From contig DFLI01000092.1 of NCBI GenBank assembly GCA_002373715.1, positions 1 through 14,617 of the forward strand: a DNA stretch of 14,617 nt. Direction: 5' to 3'. The stretch is from Bacteroidales bacterium UBA3623 (GTDB lineage Bacteria > Bacteroidota > Bacteroidia > Bacteroidales > UBA932). Below are positions 5,643 to 13,516 of the stretch, in pieces. Under the pieces are notes generated by a model. It did no database searches and was not told the origin of the DNA. It saw only the letters and a program-made list of their open reading frames with translations. Made by a program: the position numbers and the translations under genes. Position 1 is the stretch's first letter; each line of letters starts with the position of its first letter.

Positions 5643-6701
5643 TTATTCCCCGTGCGTGGCGCGGTATTCGGCCAGGGTGGCCTGCATGATGTCGTAGTCG
5701 TGAGGGTCTCTCCAGATGGAGGCGGGAGACTCGATGGGGACGGCCGCGTAGGAATTCTCAATCATGCCGGGCTTGGTGCACCACAGCAAATCCAGCTGGG
5801 GCGGCAGCATCTGAGGCTCTTCGCCAAAACGCAGCAAATAGCGCAGGGTGACGGCGCCTTCCAGGCGGGCGATGAAATCGTTTTGGTTGGAAAGGGCATT
5901 GCCCAGAGAGTAGTACACGGGTACGCCGTCTATCCACTCCATATCCTGCACCACATGCGGGTGTGAGCCGATGATGGCGTTGGCTCCATGCTCTACCAGC
6001 CAGCGGGCCATGCTCTCCTGCGAGGGGCTATGGAGGGGTTCGTACTCGTTTCCCCAGTGGGGGAAAACCAGGATGATATCGGCCTTGGCACGGGCGCGGG
6101 CCATCACGGGCGCCAGTTCCGCCCTATTCATGCGTTGCACCTTGGGCCAGCGAACGGCCGATCCCGAATTGGTGCCGTAGGTAAAATTCACAAAAGCTAT
6201 GCGAAGGCCCTTCACCTGCAGGATGAGGGGGTTCAGGAGGGTATCGGTCCGGGCCGATGCCGCCGTGCCGGTGTAGATGATATTCCTTTGCTCCAACTGG
6301 TCTATGGTGCGGGAAAGGCCCTCAAAGCCTTTGTCCAGCACGTGGTTGTTGGCGGTGAGGAAGACGTCGTAGCCCACCTCGGATAGATATTCGGCAAAAG
6401 ATTCAGGGCCCGAGAAGACGGGGTAGCCGGTGTAGGGCTTGCCGGCCAGGGGAAATTCCATGTTGCAGACAGCCACATCGGCCCTGCGGATATGGTTTTC
6501 CACGTGCTTGAAGAAATCCGTATAACCGTAGATGGAGGAACTTTCCACCACGCGGCCGTGGGCCAGGACGTCTCCCACCACATAGAAGGTGAGGGTGTCC
6601 TGCCGGGGGGTGAACTTGAGGTACTCTACCGGAAAATGAACCCACTGCGAGAAGCCCTGCAGCGGGATAAGAAGCAAGATGAGAAGCAGAAAACGCCTCA
6701 T
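5643..6701 (-). CDS. CapA-family metallophosphatase-like protein
   Basis: A 352-residue exported protein of the CapA/PGA_cap family, which has a calcineurin-like metallophosphatase fold. Residues 1-19 are a signal peptide; I place the start at 6701 rather than 14 codons upstream because this puts MRRF and the hydrophobic core at the terminus. Expected metal and active-site motifs are present in order: GDVLAHG (D44), CNMEFPL (N80, E82), ANNHVLDKG (117-125), FPHWGNEYE (H215, E219), IIGSHPHVVQDM (H247, H249) and YYSLGN. Family members include the Bacillus poly-gamma-glutamate synthesis protein CapA, but no PGA synthase genes lie nearby, so the substrate is unknown. Its ATG overlaps the TGA of the YkvA gene by four bases, showing coupled translation. 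Confidence 0.88.
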   Translation of the reverse strand: MRRFLLLILLLIPLQGFSQWVHFPVEYLKFTPRQDTLTFYVVGDVLAHGRVVESSSIYGYTDFFKHVENHIRRADVAVCNMEFPLAGKPYTGYPVFSGPESFAEYLSEVGYDVFLTANNHVLDKGFEGLSRTIDQLEQRNIIYTGTAASARTDTLLNPLILQVKGLRIAFVNFTYGTNSGSAVRWPKVQRMNRAELAPVMARARAKADIILVFPHWGNEYEPLHSPSQESMARWLVEHGANAIIGSHPHVVQDMEWIDGVPVYYSLGNALSNQNDFIARLEGAVTLRYLLRFGEEPQMLPPQLDLLWCTKPGMIENSYAAVPIESPASIWRDPHDYDIMQATLAEYRATHGE

Positions 6702-7093
6702 AGGAGGTCTCCCAGCTGGGTGTCTGCCAGAGGGCCGAACCACTCTTCCACCTTCTCCCGGGCGCGGGTTTTAATATCCGGAGTGATGGCGGTGGCTACA
6801 TATGCTACGGCAGCTACCAGGGCAGCCCAGTCGTCGGCCAGGCCGGCGAAGGGGAGAAAGTCCGGTACAATGTCCAAAGGGAGAATCATGTACCCCAGGG
6901 CACCGGCAATGATCGCTTTGTACTTAGTGGGTGTTTTGGGATCTGTAAGGGTATAGTAAAGTACTAGAGCATAGTAAGTTAACTTAGCTCCAGCCTTCTT
7001 GGCAAGCGTGCGGATCTTAATCCAGAAATCACTCTCTGAATAGTGCTTCTGATACTTGGTTAATTCTTCCGGTGTTAAATTCGTGTTCTCCAT
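6698..7093 (-). CDS. YkvA/DUF1232 family membrane protein
   Basis: A 131-residue protein carrying the DUF1232 signature LPLDIVPDFLPFAGLADD at residues 71-88, where the paired D, P and DD residues are the family hallmark. Hydrophobic stretches flank it (about 58-75 and 87-104), preceded by a charged N-terminal region and followed by a basic amphipathic tail. The family is widespread, its function not established. It is the first gene of a two-gene operon with the CapA-like protein, with an ATGA overlap. A TAACTTTG box ends five bases before the start codon, predicting a leaderless mRNA. Confidence 0.88.
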   Translation of the reverse strand: MENTNLTPEELTKYQKHYSESDFWIKIRTLAKKAGAKLTYYALVLYYTLTDPKTPTKYKAIIAGALGYMILPLDIVPDFLPFAGLADDWAALVAAVAYVATAITPDIKTRAREKVEEWFGPLADTQLGDLL

Positions 7094-7098
7094 AGCGA

Positions 7099-7106
7099 CA
7101 AAGTTA
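7099..7106 (-). promoter_or_regulatory. -7 box of the YkvA-CapA operon, close to the start codon
   Basis: TAACTTTG (7106 to 7099) on the minus strand matches TAnnTTTG exactly, with only five bases before the ATG at 7093. It faces away from the dacB promoter 43 bases off. No convincing -33 TTTG is present. Confidence 0.55.
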
Positions 7107-7149
7107 ATGAAAATCCCCAGTTATGGCATTATTTATGCGGAAAAAGCGT

Positions 7150-7157
7150 TACTTTTG
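7150..7157 (+). promoter_or_regulatory. -7 box of dacB, close to the start codon
   Basis: TACTTTTG (7150-7157) matches TAnnTTTG exactly and ends five bases before the dacB ATG at 7163. The predicted transcription start falls at or just before the start codon. A good -33 box is not seen at the expected distance. Confidence 0.55.
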
Positions 7158-7162
7158 TTAAT

Positions 7163-8635
7163 ATGAAACGTCTCGCAAGTTTACTTTTGGGCTTTGCCCT
7201 CACATCCATAACAGCCCTGCAGGCACAGACCGCAGCCCAGCAATACGTAGACCAACAAGCCACCCAGGAACCTCTGAAGGGCTCTTCCTGGGGCATTTAC
7301 GCCAAGGATGCCTCCGGAAAGGTGCTGGCCCGTCATAACGAAGGCATGCGTCTGATGCCCGCCTCCAACCGCAAGCTCATCACCACCGGCGTAGCCCTCC
7401 ATGCCCTGGGACCGGATTTCCGCTTCCGCACGGGCCTTGCCTACACGGGAACCCTTTGGGCCGACGGCACCCTGGAAGGAGACGTCTACATCCTGGGCGG
7501 GGGAGACCCTACCATCGGCACGCAGGATACCACCATTGCCCTCAAGGCCGATGCCCTCTTCTGGAAATGGAAGACTATGCTCCGCGAAAAGGGCATCCAG
7601 CGCATCCATGGCCGCATTATAGGTGACGGATCTTCCATGGAAGGCAATCTGGAGCACCCCAGCTGGGAATATGACGATATGGGAACGTACTATGGAACCG
7701 GCGGCAATGCGCTGTGCTTCTATGAGAATACCATAGACATGGCCGTGTCGGCCACCCAGGAAGGGCAGCTCATCCAGCTCACACGGGTATATCCGGAAAC
7801 TCCCTGGCTCCATGTGACCAATTTCGGCGTCACCGGGCCCAAGGGCAGCGGCAACAGCCTTTACCTGTACACTACGGACCTGGCCCCTTACGCCGAGATG
7901 CGCGGCGTGTTCGGAGTGGACCGTCGGCCCAAAATTGAAAGCACATCCAACAAGTACGGCGCCCTCACCTGCGCCTACTATTTCTGGAAAAATCTTCGGG
8001 ATACAGGCTGGGAAGTCACCGGTGGCTATGCCCATGTAAACCGCGCCGGCTACATCCAAGGGCCTGATTTTGTGGAGGTTGGAAAGCCCGGAACGCCCAT
8101 TGAAATAGGTTATACCGAGAGCCCCCGCCTGGCCGATATTGCCCGCATCACCAATGAAAGAAGCGATAATTTCTATGCCGAGAGCATGCTCCGCTACATG
8201 GGAGAAAAGGCCACCGGCATAGCGGAATACGACAGCTGCCTGGTAGCAGAAAGCGTAGTTCTGAGAGACCTGGGCCTTGATATGGACCAGATCAATTTGG
8301 CCGATGGCAGTGGTCTGTCTGTCAAAAACTGGGTTACCCCGGAATGGATGGTTAGCTACCTGGAAGCCATCCAGAAGAGCCCGTCCTTCGGTGCTTTCCT
8401 GGCTTCTCTGCCCAAACCTGGGGAAGGAACGCTTTCCAGCATCAATTTCCCCGGTAGCGAGCGCGTGAGAATGAAGAGCGGTTCACTGTCCGGAACGCTT
8501 TGCTACTCCGGCTACATCCTGGACGGGGAAGGAAAGCCCGCCGTTACATTCTCTATCCTCACCAACAGCTCCCTTGCCTCTACCTCTCAGGTACGCGCTG
8601 TGCTCATGCGCATGGTGCGCAGGCTTATGGAATAG
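7163..8635 (+). CDS. dacB: D-alanyl-D-alanine carboxypeptidase/endopeptidase, PBP4 type (peptidase S13)
   Basis: A 490-residue periplasmic penicillin-binding protein that removes the terminal D-Ala of stem peptides or cuts cross-links in peptidoglycan. Residues 1-22 are a signal peptide. All three active-site motifs are present: SNRK (S68 nucleophile, K71) in MPASNRKLITT, SDN at 334-336, and KSG at 438-440 in place of the commoner KTG. LGGGDPT near 111-117 and DGSGLS at 381-386 are typical of class C low-molecular-mass PBPs. The long insert between the first two motifs is usual for PBP4. It is likely monocistronic or leads into the SurA-like gene 23 bases downstream, although that gene has its own promoter box. 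Confidence 0.95.
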   Translation: MKRLASLLLGFALTSITALQAQTAAQQYVDQQATQEPLKGSSWGIYAKDASGKVLARHNEGMRLMPASNRKLITTGVALHALGPDFRFRTGLAYTGTLWADGTLEGDVYILGGGDPTIGTQDTTIALKADALFWKWKTMLREKGIQRIHGRIIGDGSSMEGNLEHPSWEYDDMGTYYGTGGNALCFYENTIDMAVSATQEGQLIQLTRVYPETPWLHVTNFGVTGPKGSGNSLYLYTTDLAPYAEMRGVFGVDRRPKIESTSNKYGALTCAYYFWKNLRDTGWEVTGGYAHVNRAGYIQGPDFVEVGKPGTPIEIGYTESPRLADIARITNERSDNFYAESMLRYMGEKATGIAEYDSCLVAESVVLRDLGLDMDQINLADGSGLSVKNWVTPEWMVSYLEAIQKSPSFGAFLASLPKPGEGTLSSINFPGSERVRMKSGSLSGTLCYSGYILDGEGKPAVTFSILTNSSLASTSQVRAVLMRMVRRLME

Positions 8636-8646
8636 AGAAAAATTCG

Positions 8647-8654
8647 TATCTTTG
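8647..8654 (+). promoter_or_regulatory. -7 box of the SurA/OstA operon, close to the start codon
   Basis: TATCTTTG (8647-8654) matches TAnnTTTG exactly and lies four bases before the ATG at 8659, inside the 23-base gap after dacB. It would make a leaderless transcript for the outer-membrane biogenesis operon. The upstream -33 position lies within the end of dacB and has no clear TTTG. Confidence 0.55.
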
Positions 8655-8658
8655 TAAG

Positions 8659-9561
8659 ATGATTAAAAGCAAGCACGTCCTATATGTCCTGGCCCTTCTG
8701 GCCGCCTTTTCCTGCAAAACAGTAACGCATTTGCAGGAAGGTGCCGTAGAGCTGTTTCGGGGAGAGGTTGTGGCCAAGGTGGGAGACCACCGCCTGCACC
8801 GCTCAGAGCTGGAAAGCTACATCCCCGCCGGCGTATCGGCCGAGGACAGTGCCGCCCTGGCCCGTCAGTACATCCTCACCTGGGCGGAGGATCTCCTTCT
8901 CATGGACATGGCCGAATCCCAGCTGTCGTCCCAGGAGAAAAACGTGAACGCAGAACTGGAAGAATATCGAAAGAGCCTCATCAAATACCGTTACGAGCAG
9001 CTTTACATCCAGCAGCGGCTGGACACCCTGGTAACGGATGAGGAAATTGCCGGCTATTACCAGGCCAACCAGGACCGTTTCCGCCTGGAACGCCCCATCC
9101 TCAAGTCGCGCTACTTGATTATTCCGGCCGACGCCCGCAGCCTCAAGCTCCTGAAGGCCAAAATGTCTTCGGACGATGAAATGGAGGTAATGGAAACCGA
9201 CAGCCTGGCCGCTTCCGTGGCCATCAAATACGTAGACGCATCGGACGTTTGGATGGACGCCCTGGTGGTGGCCCGTGAAGCCGGTGTAGATTACCGGGCT
9301 CTGCAGGCCGGTTTCAAGGCGCCGGGCTTTAACAAAGAGCCTTTCGTGGAAGTACCGGACGAATCCGGCAACCTCCATGTGATTTACGTGGTGGAACAGG
9401 TGGCCGATGGCAAAATAGCCCCCCAGGAATACTGTGAGGAGCGTATCCGGGACCTTATCCTGAGCGCCCGCAAACATTCACTGGAGACGGGTCTCACGGA
9501 GAGTCTCCTGGAAGACGCCCGCAAGAACAACAAGTTTGTAATCTATGAAAATGAAAAATAA
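8659..9561 (+). CDS. SurA-like lipoprotein with degenerate parvulin domain
   Basis: A 300-residue predicted lipoprotein: hydrophobic signal ending in the lipobox AFSC, with C19 as the lipidated residue. After it come a strand VAKVGDHRLHRSELE that matches the start of SurA/PpiD-type chaperone domains, a long helical region (about 55-130), DEEIAGYYQANQDRF as in SurA-family linkers, and a C-terminal part in which a normal parvulin motif (the FxxLAxxxSxDxxSxxxGGxLG pattern) is missing. It therefore probably acts as a periplasmic chaperone without prolyl isomerase activity. The ATG at 8659 is chosen because upstream codons run back into dacB and the signal peptide begins here. It overlaps surA by 17 bases, so the two are coupled. 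Confidence 0.75.
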   Translation: MIKSKHVLYVLALLAAFSCKTVTHLQEGAVELFRGEVVAKVGDHRLHRSELESYIPAGVSAEDSAALARQYILTWAEDLLLMDMAESQLSSQEKNVNAELEEYRKSLIKYRYEQLYIQQRLDTLVTDEEIAGYYQANQDRFRLERPILKSRYLIIPADARSLKLLKAKMSSDDEMEVMETDSLAASVAIKYVDASDVWMDALVVAREAGVDYRALQAGFKAPGFNKEPFVEVPDESGNLHVIYVVEQVADGKIAPQEYCEERIRDLILSARKHSLETGLTESLLEDARKNNKFVIYENEK

Positions 9562-10924
9562 GATAATTGCCGTGGCAGTGCTTCTGGCAGCCTGCCTTCC
9601 TCTGAGCGCCCAGAAGTACAAGGGCGTGGTGGACAAAACCGTAGCCGTGGTAGGTGGAGAAACCATCCTCCTTTCGGATGTTGAGGCCGAGGTGCAGCAG
9701 ATGCGCGCCTCCGGCAGCTCCAGCGACAGGGATATGCGCTGTGAAGTCCTGGAGGCCATGATGGAGAGCAAGCTGTTCCTCATGCAGGCCCGCATAGACT
9801 CCCTCTCCGTGAGCCTGGACGTCGTGGAGAGCAATCTTTCCCAGCGTATAGACTACATGCGCACCTCCCTGGGTGGAGATGAGGAAGTGGAGAAGTATTT
9901 TGGCAAGCCCCTGTACAAACTGCGTCAGGAGTGGAGAAAGGCCCTGGAAGAGCAGAGCCTCACCGAGCAGGAGCGTTATGCCGTTGCTTCCAAGATTCCC
10001 GAAATTACGCCTTACGATGTTCAGCAGTATCTGGCCGCCACAGACCCGGAAGACCTTCCGGTAGTTCCTGTGAAGTACCAGTTAAGCCAGATTTGCGTAT
10101 ATCCGGACCGCGAAGCCGCTGCCGTGGCTGTGCGTGAGAAGCTCCTGAGCCTGCGGGAGCGCATTATGAACGGAGAGAAATTCTCCACCCTGGCCCGCAT
10201 CTATTCCGAAGACCCGGGAAGTGCCCGTCGCGGCGGAGAGCTGGGTATGGCCTCCAAGTCCATCTTCTGGCCCGCCTTCTCCGATGCCGCCATGGCCCTG
10301 CGTCCCGGCACCATCTCCCAGATTGTAGAAACCCCCGACGGTTTCCACATCATTGAGGTGATTGAGAAGAAGGGAGACATGTTCAATGCCCGCCACATCC
10401 TGCTCAAGCCCCAGTACACAGTGGAAGACCAGGAGAAGGCCTTTGCCCATCTGGACAGCCTTCGCACCCAGATTCTGGCCGAAGAAATCACCTTCCCGCT
10501 GGCCGCCCGCTTCTATTCTGAAGACCTGCCCACTCGCACCAACGGAGGTCAGATGGCAGACCCTTCCACCGGTTCTTCCTACTTCGAGATAGACCAGCTG
10601 AAACCGGCCGACTATGCCGCCATCAAGGACCTCAAGCCTGGAGAGATTTCCGAGCCCGTGGCCTCCCAGGACAACGAGGGCTATCTGCAGGGCCGTCAGG
10701 GCAACCTCATCTACAAGATTATCCGGGTAGACAAGATTATCCCGGCCCATACTGCCACCTTCGAGAACGACTACAACCAGATTCTGGATCAGGTAGAACT
10801 GCAGAAGCAGCAGGCGGCCGTGAACGCCTTCCTGGACGGAAAGATTAAGAGCACCTATATTGTCATAGACCCGCTGTTCGCCGAGTGCGAATTCTCGCGC
10901 GAAGCGTGGAACACCCGTAAATAG
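9545..10924 (+). CDS. surA: SurA-type periplasmic chaperone/peptidyl-prolyl isomerase
   Basis: A 459-residue protein that should escort outer-membrane proteins across the periplasm. Residues 1-23 are a signal peptide ending LSAQ. A SurA N-terminal domain follows (VDKTVAVVGGETILLSDVEAEV near 29-50, then helices to about 170). Two parvulin domains come next: the first about 177-278, with FSTLARIYSEDPGSARRGGELG intact in pattern, the second about 280-395, with NARHILL and a variant FPLAARFYSEDLPTRTNGGQM. This N-PPIase-PPIase order is that of SurA. Two in-frame ATGs (9545, 9551) are possible starts. Its stop shares one base with the GTG of the OstA-like gene, placing OMP folding and LPS transport in one operon. 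Confidence 0.9.
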   Translation: MKMKNKIIAVAVLLAACLPLSAQKYKGVVDKTVAVVGGETILLSDVEAEVQQMRASGSSSDRDMRCEVLEAMMESKLFLMQARIDSLSVSLDVVESNLSQRIDYMRTSLGGDEEVEKYFGKPLYKLRQEWRKALEEQSLTEQERYAVASKIPEITPYDVQQYLAATDPEDLPVVPVKYQLSQICVYPDREAAAVAVREKLLSLRERIMNGEKFSTLARIYSEDPGSARRGGELGMASKSIFWPAFSDAAMALRPGTISQIVETPDGFHIIEVIEKKGDMFNARHILLKPQYTVEDQEKAFAHLDSLRTQILAEEITFPLAARFYSEDLPTRTNGGQMADPSTGSSYFEIDQLKPADYAAIKDLKPGEISEPVASQDNEGYLQGRQGNLIYKIIRVDKIIPAHTATFENDYNQILDQVELQKQQAAVNAFLDGKIKSTYIVIDPLFAECEFSREAWNTRK

Positions 10925-13515
10925 TGAACCCTCCGAGGTCTCATAAATGGCTGATGCCTTTGCTGCTGCTGCCTTTCGCAGTGGCGGCTTTGGCTTATGG
11001 AAGGCCCCAGCAACAGACCCCGGAAGAGGAAAAGGTTCACCTGATCAGCGCCAAGAGCGCCCAGATTATTGAGAAGGACGGTCAGAGCTACCGAAAGGTG
11101 GTGGGTCCCGCTCGCTTCCTGCACAACAACACTTATCTTCTGTGTGACACGGCCCTGTGGAACGTGAATACCAACATCATAGATGCCGTGGGCCACGTGA
11201 AGATAATCCAGGACCGCACCCAGCTCTCCAGCGAAACCCTCCAGTATGTGGTGGACGACAACATGGCCAAGTTCCGCGGCTCCCTGGTGCAGCTGGAAGA
11301 CAAAGACAACAACGTTCTCCGTACCCGTTACCTGGATTATAACACCAAGGACTCCGTGGCTATTTTCCAGAACGGCGCCGCCATGCGGGACAAGGACGGC
11401 CAGGTGATAGAGAGTATTTACGGCACCTACGACTCCAAGGCCCACCTCTTCGTGTTCAACGACCAGGTGAACATGTATCTGGATACAACTTTTGTGAAAA
11501 CCTCCCGCCTTGAGTACAGAAGCGACCTTTCCACCGCCTACTTTGGCTTCGGAACGGATATGTGGCAGAAAGACCAGATGCTCAGCGCCAACGACGGCTG
11601 GTACGACCGTAACCAGGAACTGTTCTTCTTCCGCCGCAAAGTGCACCTACTCACCCAGGATCAGGAAATTTGGAGCGATTCACTCTTTTATCACCGGGCG
11701 GTGAACGATGTGGAAATGATGGGTCACGTGGAAGTGATGGACACCACCCGCAATGTTTTCGGCCTGGCCGGACGTTTCGAATACGTGGATTCCCTCTCCC
11801 AGATTCGCATGACCCGCGAACCGGCCATCATCTCCATCTCAGATGATGAAAAAGGCCGTCGGGACACGGTGTACGTGGGGGCCGATTTACTCTTGTCAAG
11901 AGCCTATCGCCGCTGCGACATCCCGGACGCCTGGGTGAAGGACGCCCAGACTCACCTGAAGGATATCTCCGGAGATCCGGTGATGGAATACCGCAAGAAA
12001 GCGGCCGAGGAAGCTGCCAGAAAAGCCGCAGAGGCTGAAAAGGAGAAAGAGAAGAACAGGCCGGGCGGCGCTCCACCCAAGCCGCAGCAGGCCGGGGGGC
12101 AAAAGCCCCAGATACCCGCTCAGTCCGAACAGGCTCCAGCGGCTCCAAAAGCCCCGGCCGATACCCTGAAGGCTCCGAAAGATACCGTTCCCCCGGCCCC
12201 GGACACCAGCAAGGTGAATTTCCTATGGGGCTCCAAGCGGGTGCGCCTGTTCCGCCGGGATATGCAGATGGCGGGAGATTCCCTCATCTATACGGACCTG
12301 GATTCCCTGGTGCGCCTGTATCAAGATCCTATCTTCTACAACGAGGGCAACCGTCAGTACGCCTCCGACAGCATCTACATGGTTATCAAAAACCGCCAGA
12401 TGCAGCGGGCCCACCTGCTGTCCAACGCCTTCATCACCATTGAGGAGGCTCCCAAGACCTATGACCAGATCCGGGGTACCGAGGTGGTGGCCTACTTCGA
12501 CTCTACATCGGCCCTTACCCGTTTTGATGCCCTGGGCGGCGCGGCCACGCTCTTCTATCTGGAAGAGAACGGCGTGCTGGCCACGGTGAACAAGGTGGAG
12601 ACCAAGATGATTTATGCCACCTTTGAGGATGGGAACATAGAGCGCATCCATTACTACGACAACCCCAAAAACGACGGCTATCCTACCGTGCAACTGCCCG
12701 AAGAGGACAAAACCCTCAAAGGCTTCCGCTGGGAACCGGAAAGAAGGCCCAAGTCTCCGCTGGATGTAACCTCCCTGAGGCCCCGTCCCAGCGAAAGGAC
12801 ATCCTACTTGGCCCGTCCCCACGCGGCTTTCGTTCAGACGGAAGACTATTTCCCGGGCTACATTAATAAGGTGTACAGGGACATTGCCATCCGGGATTCC
12901 CTGGCGGTGGTTCGCCAGCGGGAACGGGAGGCGCAGGAGGCCCTGGAAAAGGAAAGGGCTTTGGTGGCCGATACATTGAAAGTCCCGGTAATGCCGGCCG
13001 ATACCCTCCAGGCCCCGGTGCCGGAAGTGCCGGAGGTGCCGGAGGTGCCCGCAGACAGCCTGGAAACGGCTTCGGAGGAGGTCCTGCCGCCGGTGGACAG
13101 TCTGGCATCGGCCCCTCTGGATACGCTGAAAAAGGAAGTACATGTTCCTACAGCCGAAGAGCTGAAGCAGGCCGAAAAGGCCCGCATCAAGGCGGAGAAG
13201 GAAAAAGCCAAGGCTGCTAAAGAAAAGGCGAAGGCCGAAAAAGCGGCCCAGCAGGCGGCCATAAGGGCCCAGAAAGATGCCGAGCGCCAGGCCCGCTGGG
13301 AGGAACTGGACCGAAAGGACGCAGAGAAGAAGGCCCTCAAGGAGCAGAAGCGCCTGGATAAGGAGCGCGCCCGTAAGCTGAAGGCTCTCCGAAAACTGGA
13401 GAGAAAGGCCGAAAAAGAAAGGGCCGCCTTTGAGAAATACCTGGAGCGGGAGCGGCAGAAAGAGCTCAGGCGCCAGGAAAGAGCACTGAAACGACAAAAC
13501 AAAACCAAAGACTGA
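10924..13515 (+). CDS. LptA/OstA-like protein (OstA_2) with long charged C-terminal tail
   Basis: An 863-residue exported protein whose N-terminal part (about 35-330) has the repeating short strands of the OstA/LptA fold: LLCDTALWNVNTNIIDAVGHVKI, LSSETLQYVVDDNMAKFRG, SRLEYRSDLSTAYFGFG. Such proteins form the periplasmic bridge that moves LPS to LptD. A second strand-rich block (about 431-620) resumes after an Ala/Pro/Lys-rich insert at 357-430. From about 680 the protein turns into a Pro/DTL-rich linker, and 743-863 is almost entirely K, E, A and R, predicted to be a long helix or coiled coil. I use the GTG at 10924, overlapping the surA stop (TAGTG), because the next ATG would leave the signal peptide without its basic N-region. 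The tail seems longer than in most relatives I know, which I cannot measure here. Confidence 0.82.
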   Translation: MNPPRSHKWLMPLLLLPFAVAALAYGRPQQQTPEEEKVHLISAKSAQIIEKDGQSYRKVVGPARFLHNNTYLLCDTALWNVNTNIIDAVGHVKIIQDRTQLSSETLQYVVDDNMAKFRGSLVQLEDKDNNVLRTRYLDYNTKDSVAIFQNGAAMRDKDGQVIESIYGTYDSKAHLFVFNDQVNMYLDTTFVKTSRLEYRSDLSTAYFGFGTDMWQKDQMLSANDGWYDRNQELFFFRRKVHLLTQDQEIWSDSLFYHRAVNDVEMMGHVEVMDTTRNVFGLAGRFEYVDSLSQIRMTREPAIISISDDEKGRRDTVYVGADLLLSRAYRRCDIPDAWVKDAQTHLKDISGDPVMEYRKKAAEEAARKAAEAEKEKEKNRPGGAPPKPQQAGGQKPQIPAQSEQAPAAPKAPADTLKAPKDTVPPAPDTSKVNFLWGSKRVRLFRRDMQMAGDSLIYTDLDSLVRLYQDPIFYNEGNRQYASDSIYMVIKNRQMQRAHLLSNAFITIEEAPKTYDQIRGTEVVAYFDSTSALTRFDALGGAATLFYLEENGVLATVNKVETKMIYATFEDGNIERIHYYDNPKNDGYPTVQLPEEDKTLKGFRWEPERRPKSPLDVTSLRPRPSERTSYLARPHAAFVQTEDYFPGYINKVYRDIAIRDSLAVVRQREREAQEALEKERALVADTLKVPVMPADTLQAPVPEVPEVPEVPADSLETASEEVLPPVDSLASAPLDTLKKEVHVPTAEELKQAEKARIKAEKEKAKAAKEKAKAEKAAQQAAIRAQKDAERQARWEELDRKDAEKKALKEQKRLDKERARKLKALRKLERKAEKERAAFEKYLERERQKELRRQERALKRQNKTKD
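13018..13044 (+). repeat. Threefold 9-base tandem repeat coding for VPE
   Basis: GTGCCGGAA, GTGCCGGAG and GTGCCGGAG stand in tandem within the OstA-like gene, followed by a degenerate fourth unit GTGCCCGCA. They encode VPEVPEVPE(VPA), part of the Pro-rich linker before the charged tail. Copy number may vary between strains by slippage. Confidence 0.8.
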
Positions 13516-13516
13516 T

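Noticed and set aside
7181..8059. A 292-codon minus-strand frame within dacB
   Set aside because: The dacB frame contains all three penicillin-binding motifs, so the antisense frame is incidental.
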